DNA from: Chondrilla cf. caribensis
Lineage: Eukaryota; Porifera; Demospongiae; Chondrillida; Chondrillidae
Length of the DNA: 64,000 nt
Direction of reading: 5' to 3'
Assembly (NCBI GenBank): GCA_964020155.1
Contig: OZ026546.1
Coordinates: 1 to 64,000 of the forward strand
Shown here: positions 1 through 13,506 of the stretch, piece after piece
Layout: every line of letters begins with the position of its first letter
Numbering within the stretch: the stretch's first letter is position 1
The notes under the pieces: model-generated
Databases searched by the model: none
What the model saw: the letters and a program-made list of their open reading frames with translations, nothing else
Told to the model about the DNA's origin: nothing
Translations under genes and position numbers: made by a program

Positions 1-3000
1 GTGTTGGTGAGTTAGGCATGGACACTAGGTAGCCCTTGGTGACCAGAAAAGAAATCTCAAATTGCTTAGGTGATCACCACAAGGCGTATTACACGCATAT
101 ATGAATGTACATACAAAGTATATACATTCTATTATATGTGGCACTGGGGGGGAAATTTTGGTCCATATCAAAATGCATCTTTTTGCTATCAGAAGGTAGC
201 TACCAGGTCCAGGAGTGTGTCTGTGCATTTGGATTTCAGCTATGATGCATCACGTGCACACAGGAGAGGCAGTGGTGACAACTCAAAAATTGACATTTTT
301 GGGCTTGTCACCACGAGGCTTATAACGCACTCAGGACAATCAGAATGTTTACGAAATTGTGTTGGAGAGTTTGGTATGGACACTGGGTAGCCCTTCATGA
401 CCGGAAAAGAAATCTCATATTGCTTAAGTGATCACCACAAGGCGTATTACACGCATATATGAATGTACATACAAAGTATATACATTCTATTAGATGTGGC
501 ACTGGGAGGAAATTTTGGTCCACATCAAAATGCATCCTTTTTGCTATCAGAAGGTAGCTACCAGGTCCAGGAGTGTGTCTGTTCATTTGGATTTGAGCTA
601 TGATGCATCACGTGCACACAGGAGAGGCCGTGGTGACAAGACCAAAAATTGACATTTTTTGGGCTTGTCACCACGAGGCTTATAGGGCACTCAGGACAAT
701 CAGAATGCTTACGAAATTGTGTTGGTGAGTTAGGCATGGACACTAGGTAGCCCTTGGTGACCAGAAAAGAAATCTCAAATTGCTTAGGTGATCACCACAA
801 GGCGTATTACACGCATATATGAATGTACATACAAAGTATATACATTCTATTATATGTGGCACTGGGGGGGAAATTTTGGTCCATATCAAAATGCATCTTT
901 TTGCTATCAGAAGGTAGCTACCAGGTCCAGGAGTGTGTCTGTGCATTTGGATTTCAGCTATGATGCATCACGTGCACACAGGAGAGGCAGTGGTGACAAC
1001 TCAAAAATTGACATTTTTGGGCTTGTCACCACGAGGCTTATAACGCACTCAGGACAATCAGAATGTTTACGAAATTGTGTTGGAGAGTTTGGTATGGACA
1101 CTGGGTAGCCCTTCATGACCGGAAAAGAAATCTCATATTGCTTAAGTGATCACCACAAGGCGTATTACACGCATATATGAATGTACATACAAAGTATATA
1201 CATTCTATTAGATGTGGCACTGGGAGGAAATTTTGGTCCACATCAAAATGCATCCTTTTTGCTATCAGAAGGTAGCTACTAGGTCCAGGAGTGTGTCTGT
1301 GCACTCGGATTTGAGCTATGATACATCACGTGCACACAGGAGAGGCCGTGGTGACAAGACCAAAAATTGACATTTTTTGGGCTTGTCACCACGAGGCTTA
1401 TAGCGCACTCAGGACAATCAGAATGCTTACCAAATTGTGTTGGTGAGTTAGGCATGGACACTAGGTAGCCCTTGGTGACCAGCAAAGAGATCTCAAATTG
1501 CTTAGGTGATCACCACAAGGCGTATTACACGCATATATGAATGTACATACAAAGTATATACATTCTATTATATGTGGCACTGGGAGGAAATTTTGGTCCA
1601 CATCAAAATGCATCCTTTTTGCTATCAGAAGGTAGCTACCAGGTCCAGGAGTGTGTCTGTGCACTCGGATTTGAGCTATGATACATCACGTGCACACAGG
1701 AGAGGCCGTGGTGACAAGACCAAAAATTGACATTTTTTGGGCTTGTCACCACGAGGCTTATAGCGCACTCAGGACAATCAGAATGCTTACCAAATTGTGT
1801 TGGTGAGTTAGGCATGGACACTAGGTAGCCCTTGGTGACCAGCAAAGAGATCTCAAATTGCTTAGGTGATCACCACAAGGCGTATTACACGCATATATGA
1901 ATGTACATACAAAGTATATACATTCTATTATATGTGGCACTGGGAGGAAATTTTGGTCGCCATCAAAATTCATCCTTTTTGCTATCAGAAGGTAGCTACT
2001 AGGTCCAGGAGTGTGTCTGTGCATTTGGATTTGAGCTATGATGCATCATGTCCACACAGGAGAGGCCGTGGTGACAAGACCAAAAATTGACATTTATTGG
2101 GCTTGTCACCACGAGGCTTATAGCGCACTCAGGACAATCAGAATGCGTAAGAAATTGTGTTGGTGAGTTAGGCATGGACACTAGGTAGCCCTTGGTGACC
2201 AGAAAAGAAATCTCAAATTGCTTAGGTGATCACCACAAGGCGTAATACACTTATATATGAATCTACATACAAAGTATATACATTGGCAATAGGGGGAAAT
2301 TTTGGTCGACATCAAAATGCAACTTTTTGCTATCAGAAGGTAGCTACCAGGTCCAGGAGTGTGTCTGTGCATTTGGATTTCAGCTATGATGCATCACGTG
2401 CACACAGGAGAGGCCGTGGTGACAAGACCAAAAATTGACATTTTTTGGGCTTGTCACCACGAGGCTTATAGCGCACTCAGGACAATCAGAATGCTTGCGA
2501 AATTGTGTTGGTGAGTTAGGCATGGACACTAGGTAGCCCTTGGTGACCAGCAAAGAGATCTCAAATTGCTTAGGTGCTCACCACAAGGCGTATTACACGC
2601 ATATATGAATCTACATACAAAGTATATACATTCTATTATATGTGGCACTGGGGGGAAATTTTGGTCGATATCAAAATGCATCTTTTTTGCTATCAGAAGG
2701 TAGCTACCAGGTCCAGGAGTGTGTCTGTGCAATCGGATTTGAGCTATGATGCATCACGTCCACACAGGAGAGGCCGTGGTGACAACTCAAAAAATTGACA
2801 TTTTTTGGCTTGTCACCACAAGGCTTATAACGCACTCAGGACAATCAGAATGTTTACGAAATTGTGTTGGAGAGTTTGGTATGGACACTGGGTAGCCCTT
2901 GATGACCAGCCAAGAAATCCCATATTGCTTAGGTGATCACCACAAGGCGTATTACACGCATATATGAATCAACATACAAAGTATATACATTCTATTATAT

Positions 3001-4870
3001 GTGGCACTGGGGGGAAATTTTGGTCCACATCAAAATGCATCTTTTTTGCTATCAGAAGGTAGCTACCAAGTCCAGGAGTGTGTCTGTGCATTCGGATTTG
3101 ATCTATGATACATCACGTGCACACAGGAGAGGCCGTGGTGACAAGACCAAAAATTGACATTTTTTGGGCTTGTCACCACGAGGCTTATAGCGCACTCAGG
3201 ACAATCAGAATGCTTACGAAATTGTGTTGGTGAGTTAGGCATGGACACTAGGTAGCCCCCTTGGTGACCAGCAAAGAAATCTCAAATTGCTTAGGTGATC
3301 ACTACAAGGCGTATTACAGGCATATATGAATCTACATACAAAGTATATGTGGCACTGGGGGGAAATTTTGGTCGACATCAAAATGCATTCTTTTTGCTAT
3401 CAGAAGGTAGCTACTAGGTCCAGGAGTGTGTCTGTGCATTGGGATTTGAGCTATGATGCATCACGTCCACACAGGAGAGGCCGTGGTGACAAGACCAAAA
3501 ATTGACATTTTTTGGGCTTGTCACCACGAGGCTTATAGCGCACTTAGAACAATCAGAATGCTTACGAAATTGTGTTGGTGAGTTAGGCATGGACACTAGG
3601 TAGCCCTTGGTGACCAGCAAAGAAATCTCAAATTGCTTAGGTGCTCACCACAAGGCGTATTACACGCATATATGAATCTACATACAAAGTATATGTGGCA
3701 CTGGGGGGAAATTTTGGTCCACATCAAAATGCATCCTTTTTGCTATCAGAAGGTAGCTACTAGGTCCAGGAGTGTGTCTGTGCATTGGGATTTCAGCTAT
3801 GATGCATCACGTGCACACAGGAGAGGCCGTGGTGACAAGACCAAAAATTGACATTTTTTGGGCTTGTCACCACGAGGCTTATAACGCACTCAGGACAATC
3901 AGAATGTTTACGAAATTGTGTTGGTGAGTTTGGTATGGACACTGGGTAGCCCTTGATGACCAGCCAAGAAATCCCATATTGCTTAGGTGATCACTACAAG
4001 GCGTATTACACGCATATATGAATCTACATACAAAGTATATACATTCTATTAGATGTGGCACTGGGGGGAAATTTTGGTCCACATCAAAATGCATCTTTTT
4101 TGCTATCAGAAGGTAGCTACCAGGTCCAGGAGTGTGTCTGTGAAGTCAGATTTCAGCTATGATGCATCACGTGCACACAGGAGAGGCGGTGGTGACAACT
4201 CAAAAATTTGACATTTTTTGGCTTGTCACCACGAGGCTTATAACCCACTCAGGACAATCAGAATGTTTACGAAATTGTGTTGGAGAGTTTGGTATGGACA
4301 CTGGGTAGCCCTTCATGACCGGAAACGAAATCTCAAATTGCTTAGGTGATCACCACAAGGCGTATTACATGCATATATGAATGTACATACAAAGTATATA
4401 CATTCTATTATATGTGGCACTGGGGGGAAATTTTGGTCCACATCAAAATGCATCCTTTTTGCTATCAGAAGGTAGCTACTAGGTCCAGGAGTGTGTCTGT
4501 GCACTCGGATTTGAGCTATAATGCATCACGTGCACACAGGAGAGGGCGTGGTGACAACTCAAAAAATTGACATTTTTTGGGCTTGTCACCACGAGGCTTA
4601 TAGCGCACTCAGGACAATCAGAATGCGTACGAAATTGTGTTGGTGAGTTAGGCATGGACACTAATTTGGTATGGATACTGGGTAGCCCTTGGTGACCAGA
4701 AAAGAAATCTCAAATTGCTTAGGTGATCACCACAAGGCGTAATACATGCATATATGAATGTACATACAGAGTATATACATTCTATTATATTTGGCACTGG
4801 GGGAAATTTTGGTCCACATCAAAATGGAATGCATACGGAATTGTGTTGGTTCATGAGTTTGGCATGGACA
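1..4870. repeat. Satellite array, block 1 (348-360 bp monomers, partly 718-bp dimers)
   Basis: About 13-14 head-to-tail monomers. Bases 1-718 are repeated almost exactly at 719-1436, which shows a two-monomer higher-order unit; later monomers step by 360 or 348 bp. Two subtypes exist. The long one contains a stretch ending in tatgtggcactgggg. The short one has that part replaced by ttggcaatagggg. Each monomer contains GGTGATCACC, a CACGTGCAC motif and a hairpin (see findings). Open frames of 60-106 codons occur on both strands in register with the repeat and are not considered genes. The array decays near 4660-4870, where a monomer is internally truncated. Confidence 0.97.
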
Positions 4871-4904
4871 CTGGGTAGCCCTTGGTGACCAGACAAGAAA
4901 TCGT

Positions 4905-5490
4905 TACTCGATACTCTCCCATACATTAAAAAATTGAAAAAATATTAAGCACCTTCCAATGTAGCTGGGGTTACGGGTCACCTATTGAGATGGGAATTGT
5001 TTCAGAAGTTAGTTCACGTCCCTGCCTAGATCTGTCTGAAATATCAAGTTGACACACCCCCTCTCTCATGAGCTATGAAAAAAGGTGCTTAGCGTTTTAT
5101 CTCCTATACTCTCCCATACATTGAAAAAATATTAAGCACCTTCCAATGTAACTGGAGTTACGGGTCACCTATTGAGATGGGAATTGTTTCAGAAGTTAGT
5201 TCACGTCCCTGCCTAGATCTGTCTGAAATATCAAGTTGACACACCCCCTCTCTCATGAGCTATGAAAAAAGGTGCTTAGCATTTTATCTCCTATACTCTC
5301 CCATACATTGAAAAAATATTAAGCACCTTCCAATGTAACTGGAGTTAAGGGTCACCTATTGAGATGAGAATTGTTTCAGAAGTTAGTTCACGTCCCCAGC
5401 TAGGTCTGTCTGAAATATCAAGTTGACACGCCCCCTCCCCCATGAGCTATGCAAAAAGGTGCTTAGCGTTTTATCTCCTATACTACACAC
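4905..5490. repeat. 187-bp tandem repeat, three copies, nested in the satellite
   Basis: The motif taagcaccttcc starts at 4946, 5133 and 5320, giving a period of 187 bp. Within each copy TAAGCACCTT is matched by its reverse complement AAGGTGCTTA about 140 bp further on, so each core is bounded by 10-bp inverted repeats. The block is unrelated to the 350-bp satellite on both sides. It could be a tandemly amplified MITE-like element. No coding potential is seen. Confidence 0.9.
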
Positions 5491-5789
5491 ACACACTATA
5501 CACACAGGAGAGGCCGTGGTGACAACTCAAAATTGACATTTTTTGGCTTGTCACCACGAGGCTTATAGCGCACTCAGGACAATCAGAATGTTTCCGAAAT
5601 TGTGTTGGTGAGTTTGGCATGGACACTGGGTAGCCCTTGGTGACCAGCCAAGAAATCTCAAATTGCTTAGGTGATCACCACATGTGGCATATGGGCACTG
5701 GGGGAATTTTTGGTCGACATCAAAATGCATCTTTTTTGTTATCAGAATGACTGTACTAGGTCAAGGAGTGTGTCTGTGCATTCGTATTT
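5491..5789. repeat. Satellite remnant between the 187-bp repeat and island A
   Basis: Less than one satellite monomer resumes at the acacaggagaggccgtgg segment. It contains the hairpin arms and the gatcaccac segment, then a shortened middle part, and stops in the segment ending gtgtctgtgcattcg. From there the sequence becomes non-satellite. Confidence 0.85.
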
Positions 5790-5807
5790 CTCAAAGTTCC
5801 TGAGAAG

Positions 5808-5915
5808 ATGGCCCTGCTGGTGTCAGAAGGAAAGGGGGTCACTTACACCTATGACACCAGTGGGAAATACAAAATGGCATGTGCCGGTCGACGAGATACG
5901 TACCTAAATACCTGA
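5808..5915 (+). pseudogene. Exon-like open frame in island A, frameshifted in island B
   Basis: A short frame opening MALLVSEGKG and ending RRDTYLNT before a stop. It is open upstream into the satellite junction. In island B the same segment (about 22670-22778) has one extra G in a G run, which shifts the frame. That is what a decaying coding fragment would look like. The protein is not recognised. It may be a gene fragment captured beside the satellite or simply a chance frame. Confidence 0.3.
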
Positions 5916-6319
5916 CCCATCGTAGCATAATACGGTGTGCTAGATTTGGTATACATAATATAACTTATTGTGTTGACATTGTGATAATAGATTATTGTAA
6001 AACAGGTACTGGCAATAGTTCTATTTTGATGTGTGTGTTTGCAGTGCTACACAGAACTATTAATTTTGCATGTGGAGGTCTGTCTTGTTTCCCACCAGAA
6101 CAAGTGGTACTCTGAGAGCAGATGTAATACTTGAGTATGATAATCACTGTGGATCACATAATGATGTACTCACTGGTTACTACCGGTCATGTCCAGTATC
6201 TTGTCATGAATGATCTTCACTACTTCAAAACTGAACACAAAGCAAGTGAACATATTCTATCAGTTAATATACCTCAACCCATACCCTACACAAACACACC
6301 TCGAAGATGCAATTTGGTA

Positions 6320-6790
6320 ATATCTTCTCTTTGCAGAGGAATAATGCTATGTCCCTTACAGTGTTCGCGCATTCTCCGACGAAGTTTCTATCACAGGAAA
6401 GCAATAATGCACATACAGTCTGGAATGTAGGAAACCTTTACATACCCTCGGGTTTTATAGTATGAAACAGAAGACTTTGTAAAGCTCCTTTGCCGTAGCT
6501 ACGAGCTACGTAGCTCCACCATCTTCGAGTATATTCGAATTTATGAAGAAATACTGCAACATCATATAATATGCATTCCTACGCGTAACTACCACAGTGA
6601 ATTTATATTATTTCTATTGTGCGAACAAAATGGCCGATTTCAAAACGCCGACAATTAGGATTTGGGCTAGAATTTGAGCGCAAAGACTTCAACGAGCTTT
6701 AAATCTTCACCGAAGGTTCTTCTAAACCTATTAGAGACGATCAAGTGATTCGAGTGCCTGTGGGTGGCCTATTCTCCGAATTGAACATTG
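6320..6790 (+). repeat. Dispersed repeat module (first copy)
   Basis: Two parts recur elsewhere. The segment with ttcgcgcattctc at about 6320-6400 recurs at about 23190-23260, and in diverged form at about 26250-26330. The segment beginning aaaatggccgattt at about 6625-6790 recurs at about 23485 onward and, more diverged but open in frame, at 37586-37723 inside a P450 intron. In this copy the frame is broken by shifts and a stop. It is probably a fragment of a mobile element or a dispersed gene fragment of unknown identity. Confidence 0.55.
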
Positions 6791-6835
6791 AGGGCAACTT
6801 TAAATAGCGCAGATAATAACAATAAAATAGATAAG

Positions 6836-7095
6836 TCACGGTGGCGGGGTGGTCAGGTGACACGACTCTAGGCTCCAGGTCGCGGGTTCGAATCCTCAAA
6901 AGGACGGTTTTTTTCTCTGAAAAAAATAGCTCACTTCCTGGTGGTCAGTCGCAATACTCTCTACAAAGAACCGTAGGGGGGAGCTTTGGGACTCGCGGCT
7001 GACCTCCCAGCTAGAATAGTGTCTTCTGCATTCGCGGAATGACGCAAGTACACAGTCTCTGTGGAAAGTCCCTGTAAAGCTCTGCATATATAGGT
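6836..7095 (+). mobile_element. tRNA-derived SINE (island A copy)
   Basis: An RNA polymerase III type 2 promoter is visible: an A-box-like TGGCGGGGTGG at 6842-6852, and a perfect B box GGTTCGAATCC at 6885-6895, about 33 bp downstream. The tRNA-like head is followed by a non-tRNA body of about 190 bp ending near gtaaagctctgcatata. The same element lies at 24057-24318 in island B. The body and the lack of a complete cloverleaf argue against a functional tRNA gene. Confidence 0.75.
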
Positions 7096-7628
7096 GTCTT
7101 TGACCCTGAGTGGGTGACTTTTTTATTAATTACAAATCCGACAATTTCTTCATTTCATTAATGTGATCATTATAATACAGTATTTTGATACTTGAACAAA
7201 TTATGGACAACATAAGGTTGGAAAGAGTGAAAGCTATTGCTACACCCACATACTACCATTTTAACTAATATTTATTATGTAATTATGTGTTTATTTTAAT
7301 TGTCAATAACGAGTATCTGTGGCCTAAATAAGTATACCCAACTTAACCTAAGTGACAGTCGATTAGAACAGAGGGAATGGGTATTTCCTGTGAATGTGTA
7401 AAAGGGGTGGGTCCTGTATTGATGTTAAGGCGTTAAAATCAAGATGCTGATTGTCCCACATGTAGTTAAATTTGATATTAATTTTTACAAAGCCAAAAGG
7501 TTTCAAAATGAAAGTATGTCAGTCACCTTTATCAGTTTGGAACACTTACGTATGTTTGCAACAATTTTAAATGAGGAATAATATGACTGAATCAACTTTT
7601 TGCATTTTATTAATAAGTAGAATGGTAA

Positions 7629-7856
7629 ATTCAAAAGTTCTCAATTCTTGTTACTGTCAAAGCAAAGAACTGTGATATTTCTCTGGAAGTGTTTGGAGAA
7701 GACCTGCAGGAAGGCAAGAGCAGAGCATTCACATTTTACATACCAGCTACAGGTATGCACCTAGTGACCCTCTCACCTCGGTCCTTCAATACTGTCCTAC
7801 TAAACAGTTTGGAGAAGTACCTCTGGAGAGTTAAAAATATATTCACATCGATTTGA
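7629..7856 (+). pseudogene. Open frame of 75 codons without an early ATG (exon-like)
   Basis: An open stretch from just after a TAA (7626-7628) to TGA (7854-7856). It includes the residues VTVKAKNCDISLEVFGEDL and FTFYIPATG, and has an amino-acid make-up unlike satellite or random frames. A gtatgc donor-like site follows at about 7752. No family is recognised. It could be an orphan exon or pseudogene stranded between satellite blocks. Confidence is low because there is no neighbouring partner exon. Confidence 0.3.
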
Positions 7857-10800
7857 CTATTTCAGTGCACACTGTTGACCTGTCCTGAATCACAGGTGCA
7901 GGAGTGTGTCTGTGCATTCGGATTTGAGCTATGATGCATCACGTGCACACAGGAGAGGCCGTGGTGACAACTCAAAAAATTGACATCTTTTGGCTTGTCA
8001 CCACGAGCCTTATAGCGCACTCAGGACAATCAGAATGCTTACGAAATTGTGTTGGTGATTTAGGCATGGACACTAGGTAGCCCTTGGTGAACAGAAAAAA
8101 AATCTCAAATTGCTTAGGTGATCACCACAAGGCGTAATACATTTATATATGAATCTACATACAAAGTATATACATTGGCAATAGGGGGAAATTTTGGTCG
8201 ACATCAAAATGCAACATTTTGCTATCAGAAGGTAGCTACCAGGTTCAGGAGTGTGTCTGTGCATTTGGATTTGAGCTATGATGCATCACGTGCACACAGG
8301 AGAGGCCGTGGTGACAAGACCAAAAATTGACATTTTTTGGGCTTGTCACCACGAGGCTTATAGCACACTCAGGACAATCAGAATGCGTAAGAAATTGTGT
8401 TGGAGAGTTTGGTATGGACACTAGGTAGCCCCTGACGACCAGCAAAGAAATCTCACATTGCTTAGGTGATCACCACAAGGCGTATTACACGCATATATGA
8501 ATCTACATACAAAGTATATACATTCTATTATATGTGGCACTGGGGGGAAATTTTGGTCGAAATCAAAATGCATCCTTTTTGCCATCAGAAGGTAGCTACT
8601 AGGTCCAGGAGTGTGTCTGTGCAATTGGATTTGAGCTATGATGCATCATGTGCACACAGAAGAGGCCGTGGTGACAAGACCAAAAATTGACATTTTTTGG
8701 GCTTGTCACCACGAGGCTTATAGCGCACTCGGGACAATCAGAATGCTTGCGAAATTGTGTTGGTGAGTTAGGCATGGACACTAGGTAGCCCTTGACGACC
8801 AGAAAAGAAATCTCACATTGCTTAGGTGATCACCACAAGGCGTATTACACGCATATATGAATGTACATACAAAGTATATACATTCTATTATATGTGGTGC
8901 TGGGGGGAAATTTTGGTCCACATCAAAATGCATCCTTTTTGCTATCAGAAGGTAGCTACCAGGTCCAGGAGTGTGTCTGTGCAATCGGATTTGAGCTATG
9001 ATGCATCACGTGCACACAGGAGAGGCCGTGGTGACAAGACCAAAAATTGACATTTTTTGGGCTTGTCACCACGAGCCTTATAGCGCACTCAGGACAATCA
9101 GAATGCTTGCGAAATTATCTTGGTGATTTAGGCATGGACACTAGGTAGCCCTTGGTGACCAGCAAAGAAATCTCAAATTGCTTAGGTGATCACCCAAGGC
9201 GTAATACACTTATATATGAATCTACATACAAAGTATATACATTGGCAATAGGGGGAAATTTTGGTCGACATCAAAATGCATCCTTTTTGCTATCAGAAGG
9301 TAGCTACCAGGTCCAGGAGTGTGTCTGTGCATTTGGATATCAGCTATGATGCATCACGTGCACACAGGAGAGGCCGTGGTGACAAGACCAAAAATTGACA
9401 TTTTTGGGCTTGTCACCACGAGGCTTATAACGCACTCAGGACAATCAGAATGTTTACGAAATTGTGTTGGAGAGTTTGGTATGGACACTGGATAGCCCTT
9501 GATGACCAGAAAATAAATCTCATAATGCTTAGGTGATCACCACACTGCGTATTACACGCATATATGAATGTACATACAAAGTATATACATTCTATTATAT
9601 GTGGCACTGGGGGGAAATTTTGGTCGAAATCAAAATGCATCCTTTTTGCTATCAGAAGGTAGCTACCAGGTCCAGGAGTGTGTCTGTGCAATCAAATTTG
9701 AGCTATGATGCATCACATGCACACAGGAGAGGCCGTGGTGACAACTCAAAAATTTGACATTTTTTGGCTTGTCACCACGAGGCTTATAACACACTCAGGA
9801 CAATCAGAATGCTTACGAAATTGTGTTGGTGAGTTAGGCATGGACACTAGGTAGCCCTTGGTGAACAGAAAAGAAATCTCAAATTGCTTAGGTGATCACC
9901 CAAGGCGTAATACACTTATATATGAATGTACATACAAAGTATATACATTGGCAATAGGGGGAAATTTTGGTCGACATCAAAATGCAACATTTTGCTATCA
10001 GAAGGTAGCTACCAGGTCCAGGAGTGTGTCTGTGCATTCGGATTTGAGCTGTGATGCATCACGTGCACACAGGAGAGGCCGTGGTGACAAGACCAAAAAT
10101 TGACATTTTTTGGGCTTGTCACCACGAGGCTTATAGCGCACTCAGGACAATCAGAATGCTTACGAAATTGTGTTGGTGAGTTAGGCATGGACACTAGGTA
10201 GCCCATGGTGACCAGCAAAGAAATATCAAATTGCTTAGGTGATCACCACAAGGCGTATTACACGCATATATGAATCTACATACAAGGTATATACATTGGC
10301 AATAGGGAGAAATTTTGATCGACATAAAAATGCAACTTTTTGCTATCAGAAGGTAGCTACCAGGTCCAGGAGTGTGTCTGTGCATTCGGATTTGAGCTGT
10401 GATGCATCACGTGCACACAGGAGAGGCCGTGGTGACAAGACCAAAAATTGACATTTTTTGGGCTTGTCACCACGAGGCTTATAGCGCACTCAGGACAATC
10501 AGAATGCTTACGAAATTGTGTTGGTGAGTTAGGCATGGACATTAGGTAGCCCATGGTGACCAGCAAAAAAATATCAAATTGCTTAGGTGATCACCCAAGG
10601 CGTAACACAATTATATATGAATCTACATACAAGGTATATACATTGGCAATAGGGGGAAATTTTGATCGACATCAAAATGTAACTTTTTGCTATCAGAAGG
10701 TAGCTACCAGGTCCAGGAGTGTGTCTGTGCATTGGGATTTGAGCTATGATGCATCACGTGCACACAGGAGAGGCCGTGGTGACAAGACCAAAAATTGACA

Positions 10801-13380
10801 TTTTTTGGGCTTGTCACCACGAGGCTTATAGCGCACTCAGGAGAAACAGAATGCTTACGAAATTGTGTTGGTGAGTTAGGCATGGACACTAGGTAGCCCT
10901 TGGTGACCAGCAAAGAGATCTCAAATTGCTTAGGTGATCACCACAAGGCGTATTACACGCATATATGAATCTACATTCAAAGTATATACATTGGCAATAG
11001 GGGGAAATTTTGATCGACATCAAAATGTAACTTTTTGCTATCAGAAGGTAGCTACCAGGTCCAGGAGTGTGTCTGTGCATTGGGATTTGAGCTATGATGC
11101 ATCACGTGCACACAGGAGAGGCCGTGGTGACAAGACCAAAATTGACATTTTTTGGGCTTGTCACCACGAGGCTTATAGTGCACTCAGGACAATCAGAATG
11201 CTTGCGAAATTGTGTTGGTGAGTTAGGCATGAACACTAGGTAGCCCTTGGTGACCAGCAAAGAGATCTCAAATAGCTTAGGTGATCACCACAAGGCGTAT
11301 TACACTTATATATGAATCTACATACAAAGTATATACATTGGCAATAGGGGGAAATTTTGGTCGACATCAAAATGCATCCTTTTTGCTATCAGAAGGTAGC
11401 TACCAGGTCCAGGAGTGTGTCTGTGCATTTGGATTTCAGCTATGATGCATCACGTGCACACAGGAGAGGCCGTGGTGACAAGACCAAAAATTGACATTTT
11501 TTGGGCTTGTCACCACGAGGCTTATAGCGCACTCAGGACAATCAGAATGCTTACCAAATTGTGTTGGTGAGTTAGGCATGGACACTAGGTAGCCCATGGT
11601 GACCAGCAAAGAAATATCAAATTGCTTAGGTGATCACCCAAGGTGTAATACACTTATATATGAATCTACATACAAAGTATATACATTGGCAATAGGGGGA
11701 AATTTTGATCGACATCAAAATGCAACTTTTTGCTATCAGAAGGTAGCTACCAGGTCCAGGAGTGTGTCTGTGCATTCGGATTTGAGCTGTGATGCATCAC
11801 ATGCACACAGGAGAGGCCGTGGTGACAAGACCAAAAATTGACATTTTTTGGGCTTGTCACCACGAGGCTTATAGCGCACTCAGGACAATCAGAATGCTTA
11901 CGAAATTGTGTTGGTGAGTTAGGCATGGACACTAGGTAGCCCATGGTGACCAGCAAAAAAATATCAAATTGCTTAGGTGATCACCCAAGGCGTATTACAC
12001 GCATATATGAATCTACATACAAGGTATATACATTGGCAATAGGGGGAAATTTTGGTCGACATCAAAATGCAACTTTTTGCTATCAGAAAGTAGCTACCAG
12101 GTCCAGGAGTGTGTCTGTGCATTTGGATTTCAGCTATGATGCATCACGTGCACACAGGAGAGGCCGTGGTGACAAGACCAAAAATTTACATTTTTGGGCT
12201 TGTCACCACGAGGCTTATAACGCACTCAGGACAATCAGAATGTTTACGAAATTGTGTTGGAGAGTTTGGTATGGACACTGGATAGCCCTTGATGACCAGA
12301 AAAAAAATCTCATAATGCTTAGGTGATCACCACAATGCGTATTACACGCATATATGAATGTACATACAAAGTATATACATTCTATTATATGTGGTACTGG
12401 GAGGAAATTTTGGTCGAAATCAAAATGCATCCTTTTTGCTATCAGAAGGTAGCTACCAGGTCCAGGAGTGTGTCTGTGCATTCGGATTTGAGCTGTGATG
12501 CATCACGTGCACACAGGAGAGGCCGTGGTGACAAGACCAAAAATTGACATTTTTTGGGCTTGTCACCACGAGGCTTATAGCGCACTCAGGACAATCAGAA
12601 TGCTTACGAAATTGTGTTGGTGAGTTAGGCATGGACACTAGGTAGCCCATGGTGACCAGCAAAAAAATATCAAATTGCTTAGGTGATCACCACAAGGCGT
12701 ATTACACGCATATATGAATCTACATACAAGGTATATACATTGGCAATAGGGAGAAATTTTGATCGACATAAAAATGCAACTTTTTGCTATCAGAAGGTAG
12801 CTACCAGGTCCAGGAGTGTGTCTGTGCATTCGGATTTGAGCTGTGATGCATCACGTGCACACAGGAGAGGCCGTGGTGACAAGACCAAAAATTGACATTT
12901 TTTGGGCTTGTCACCACGAGGCTTATAACGCACTCAGGACAATCAGAATGCTTACGAAATTGTGTTGGTGGGTTAGGCATGGACACTAGGTAGCCCATGG
13001 TGACCAGCAAAGAAATATCAAATTGCTTAGGTGATCACCCAAGGCGTAATACACTTATAAATGAATCTACATACAAGGTATATACATTGGCAATAGGGGA
13101 AATTTTGGTCGACATCAAAATGCATCCTTTTTGCTATCAGAAGGTAGCTACCAGGTCCAGGAGTGTGTCTGTGCATTCGGATTTGAGCTGTGATGCATCA
13201 CGTGCACACAGGAGAGGCCGTGGTGACAAGACCAAAATTTGACATTTTTTGGGCTTGTCACCACGAGGCTTATAGCGCACTCAGGACAAACAGAATGCTT
13301 ACGAAATTGTGTTGGTGAGTTAGGCATGGACACTAGGTAGCCCTTGGTGACCAGCAAAGAAATATCAAATTGCTCAGGTG

Positions 13381-13506
13381 AACCGAAGAAGTGTTAGGGT
13401 TAGGTTATGATTATTTTTAGGGTTAGAGATAATATTAGTGTTAGGGTTAGGGTTAGGGTTAATTTTTAATTGAGGGTTAGGATTTTGATATCAGACGGTA
13501 ACTAAA
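13381..13506. repeat. Interstitial telomere-like tract (TTAGGG-type), copy 1
   Basis: The middle of a satellite monomer is replaced by about 125 bp that includes gttagggttagggttaggg and degenerate ttaggg words. Satellite resumes at gatatcagacggtaac, a diverged version of the usual gctatcagaaggtagc. The hexamer matches the metazoan telomere repeat. The tract lies inside the array, not at a chromosome end within this window. Confidence 0.85.

Larger units (their letters stand above)
5790..7885. other. Non-satellite island A inside the array
   Basis: Unique-looking DNA bounded on both sides by satellite. Bases 5790 to about 7210 are closely related to island B (22640 to about 24415), so the two are copies of one ancestral segment. 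A contains an exon-like open frame (5808-5915), a short dispersed-repeat module (about 6320-6790), a tRNA-derived SINE (6836-7095), and a further open frame (7629-7856) that is not in B. No complete gene is recognised. The 7100-7620 part is AT-rich with no feature seen. Confidence 0.8.

Noticed and set aside
6836..6910. Functional tRNA gene
   Set aside because: A and B boxes are present, but acceptor-stem pairing is poor, a non-tRNA body follows, and an identical element sits in the duplicated island. A SINE fits better.
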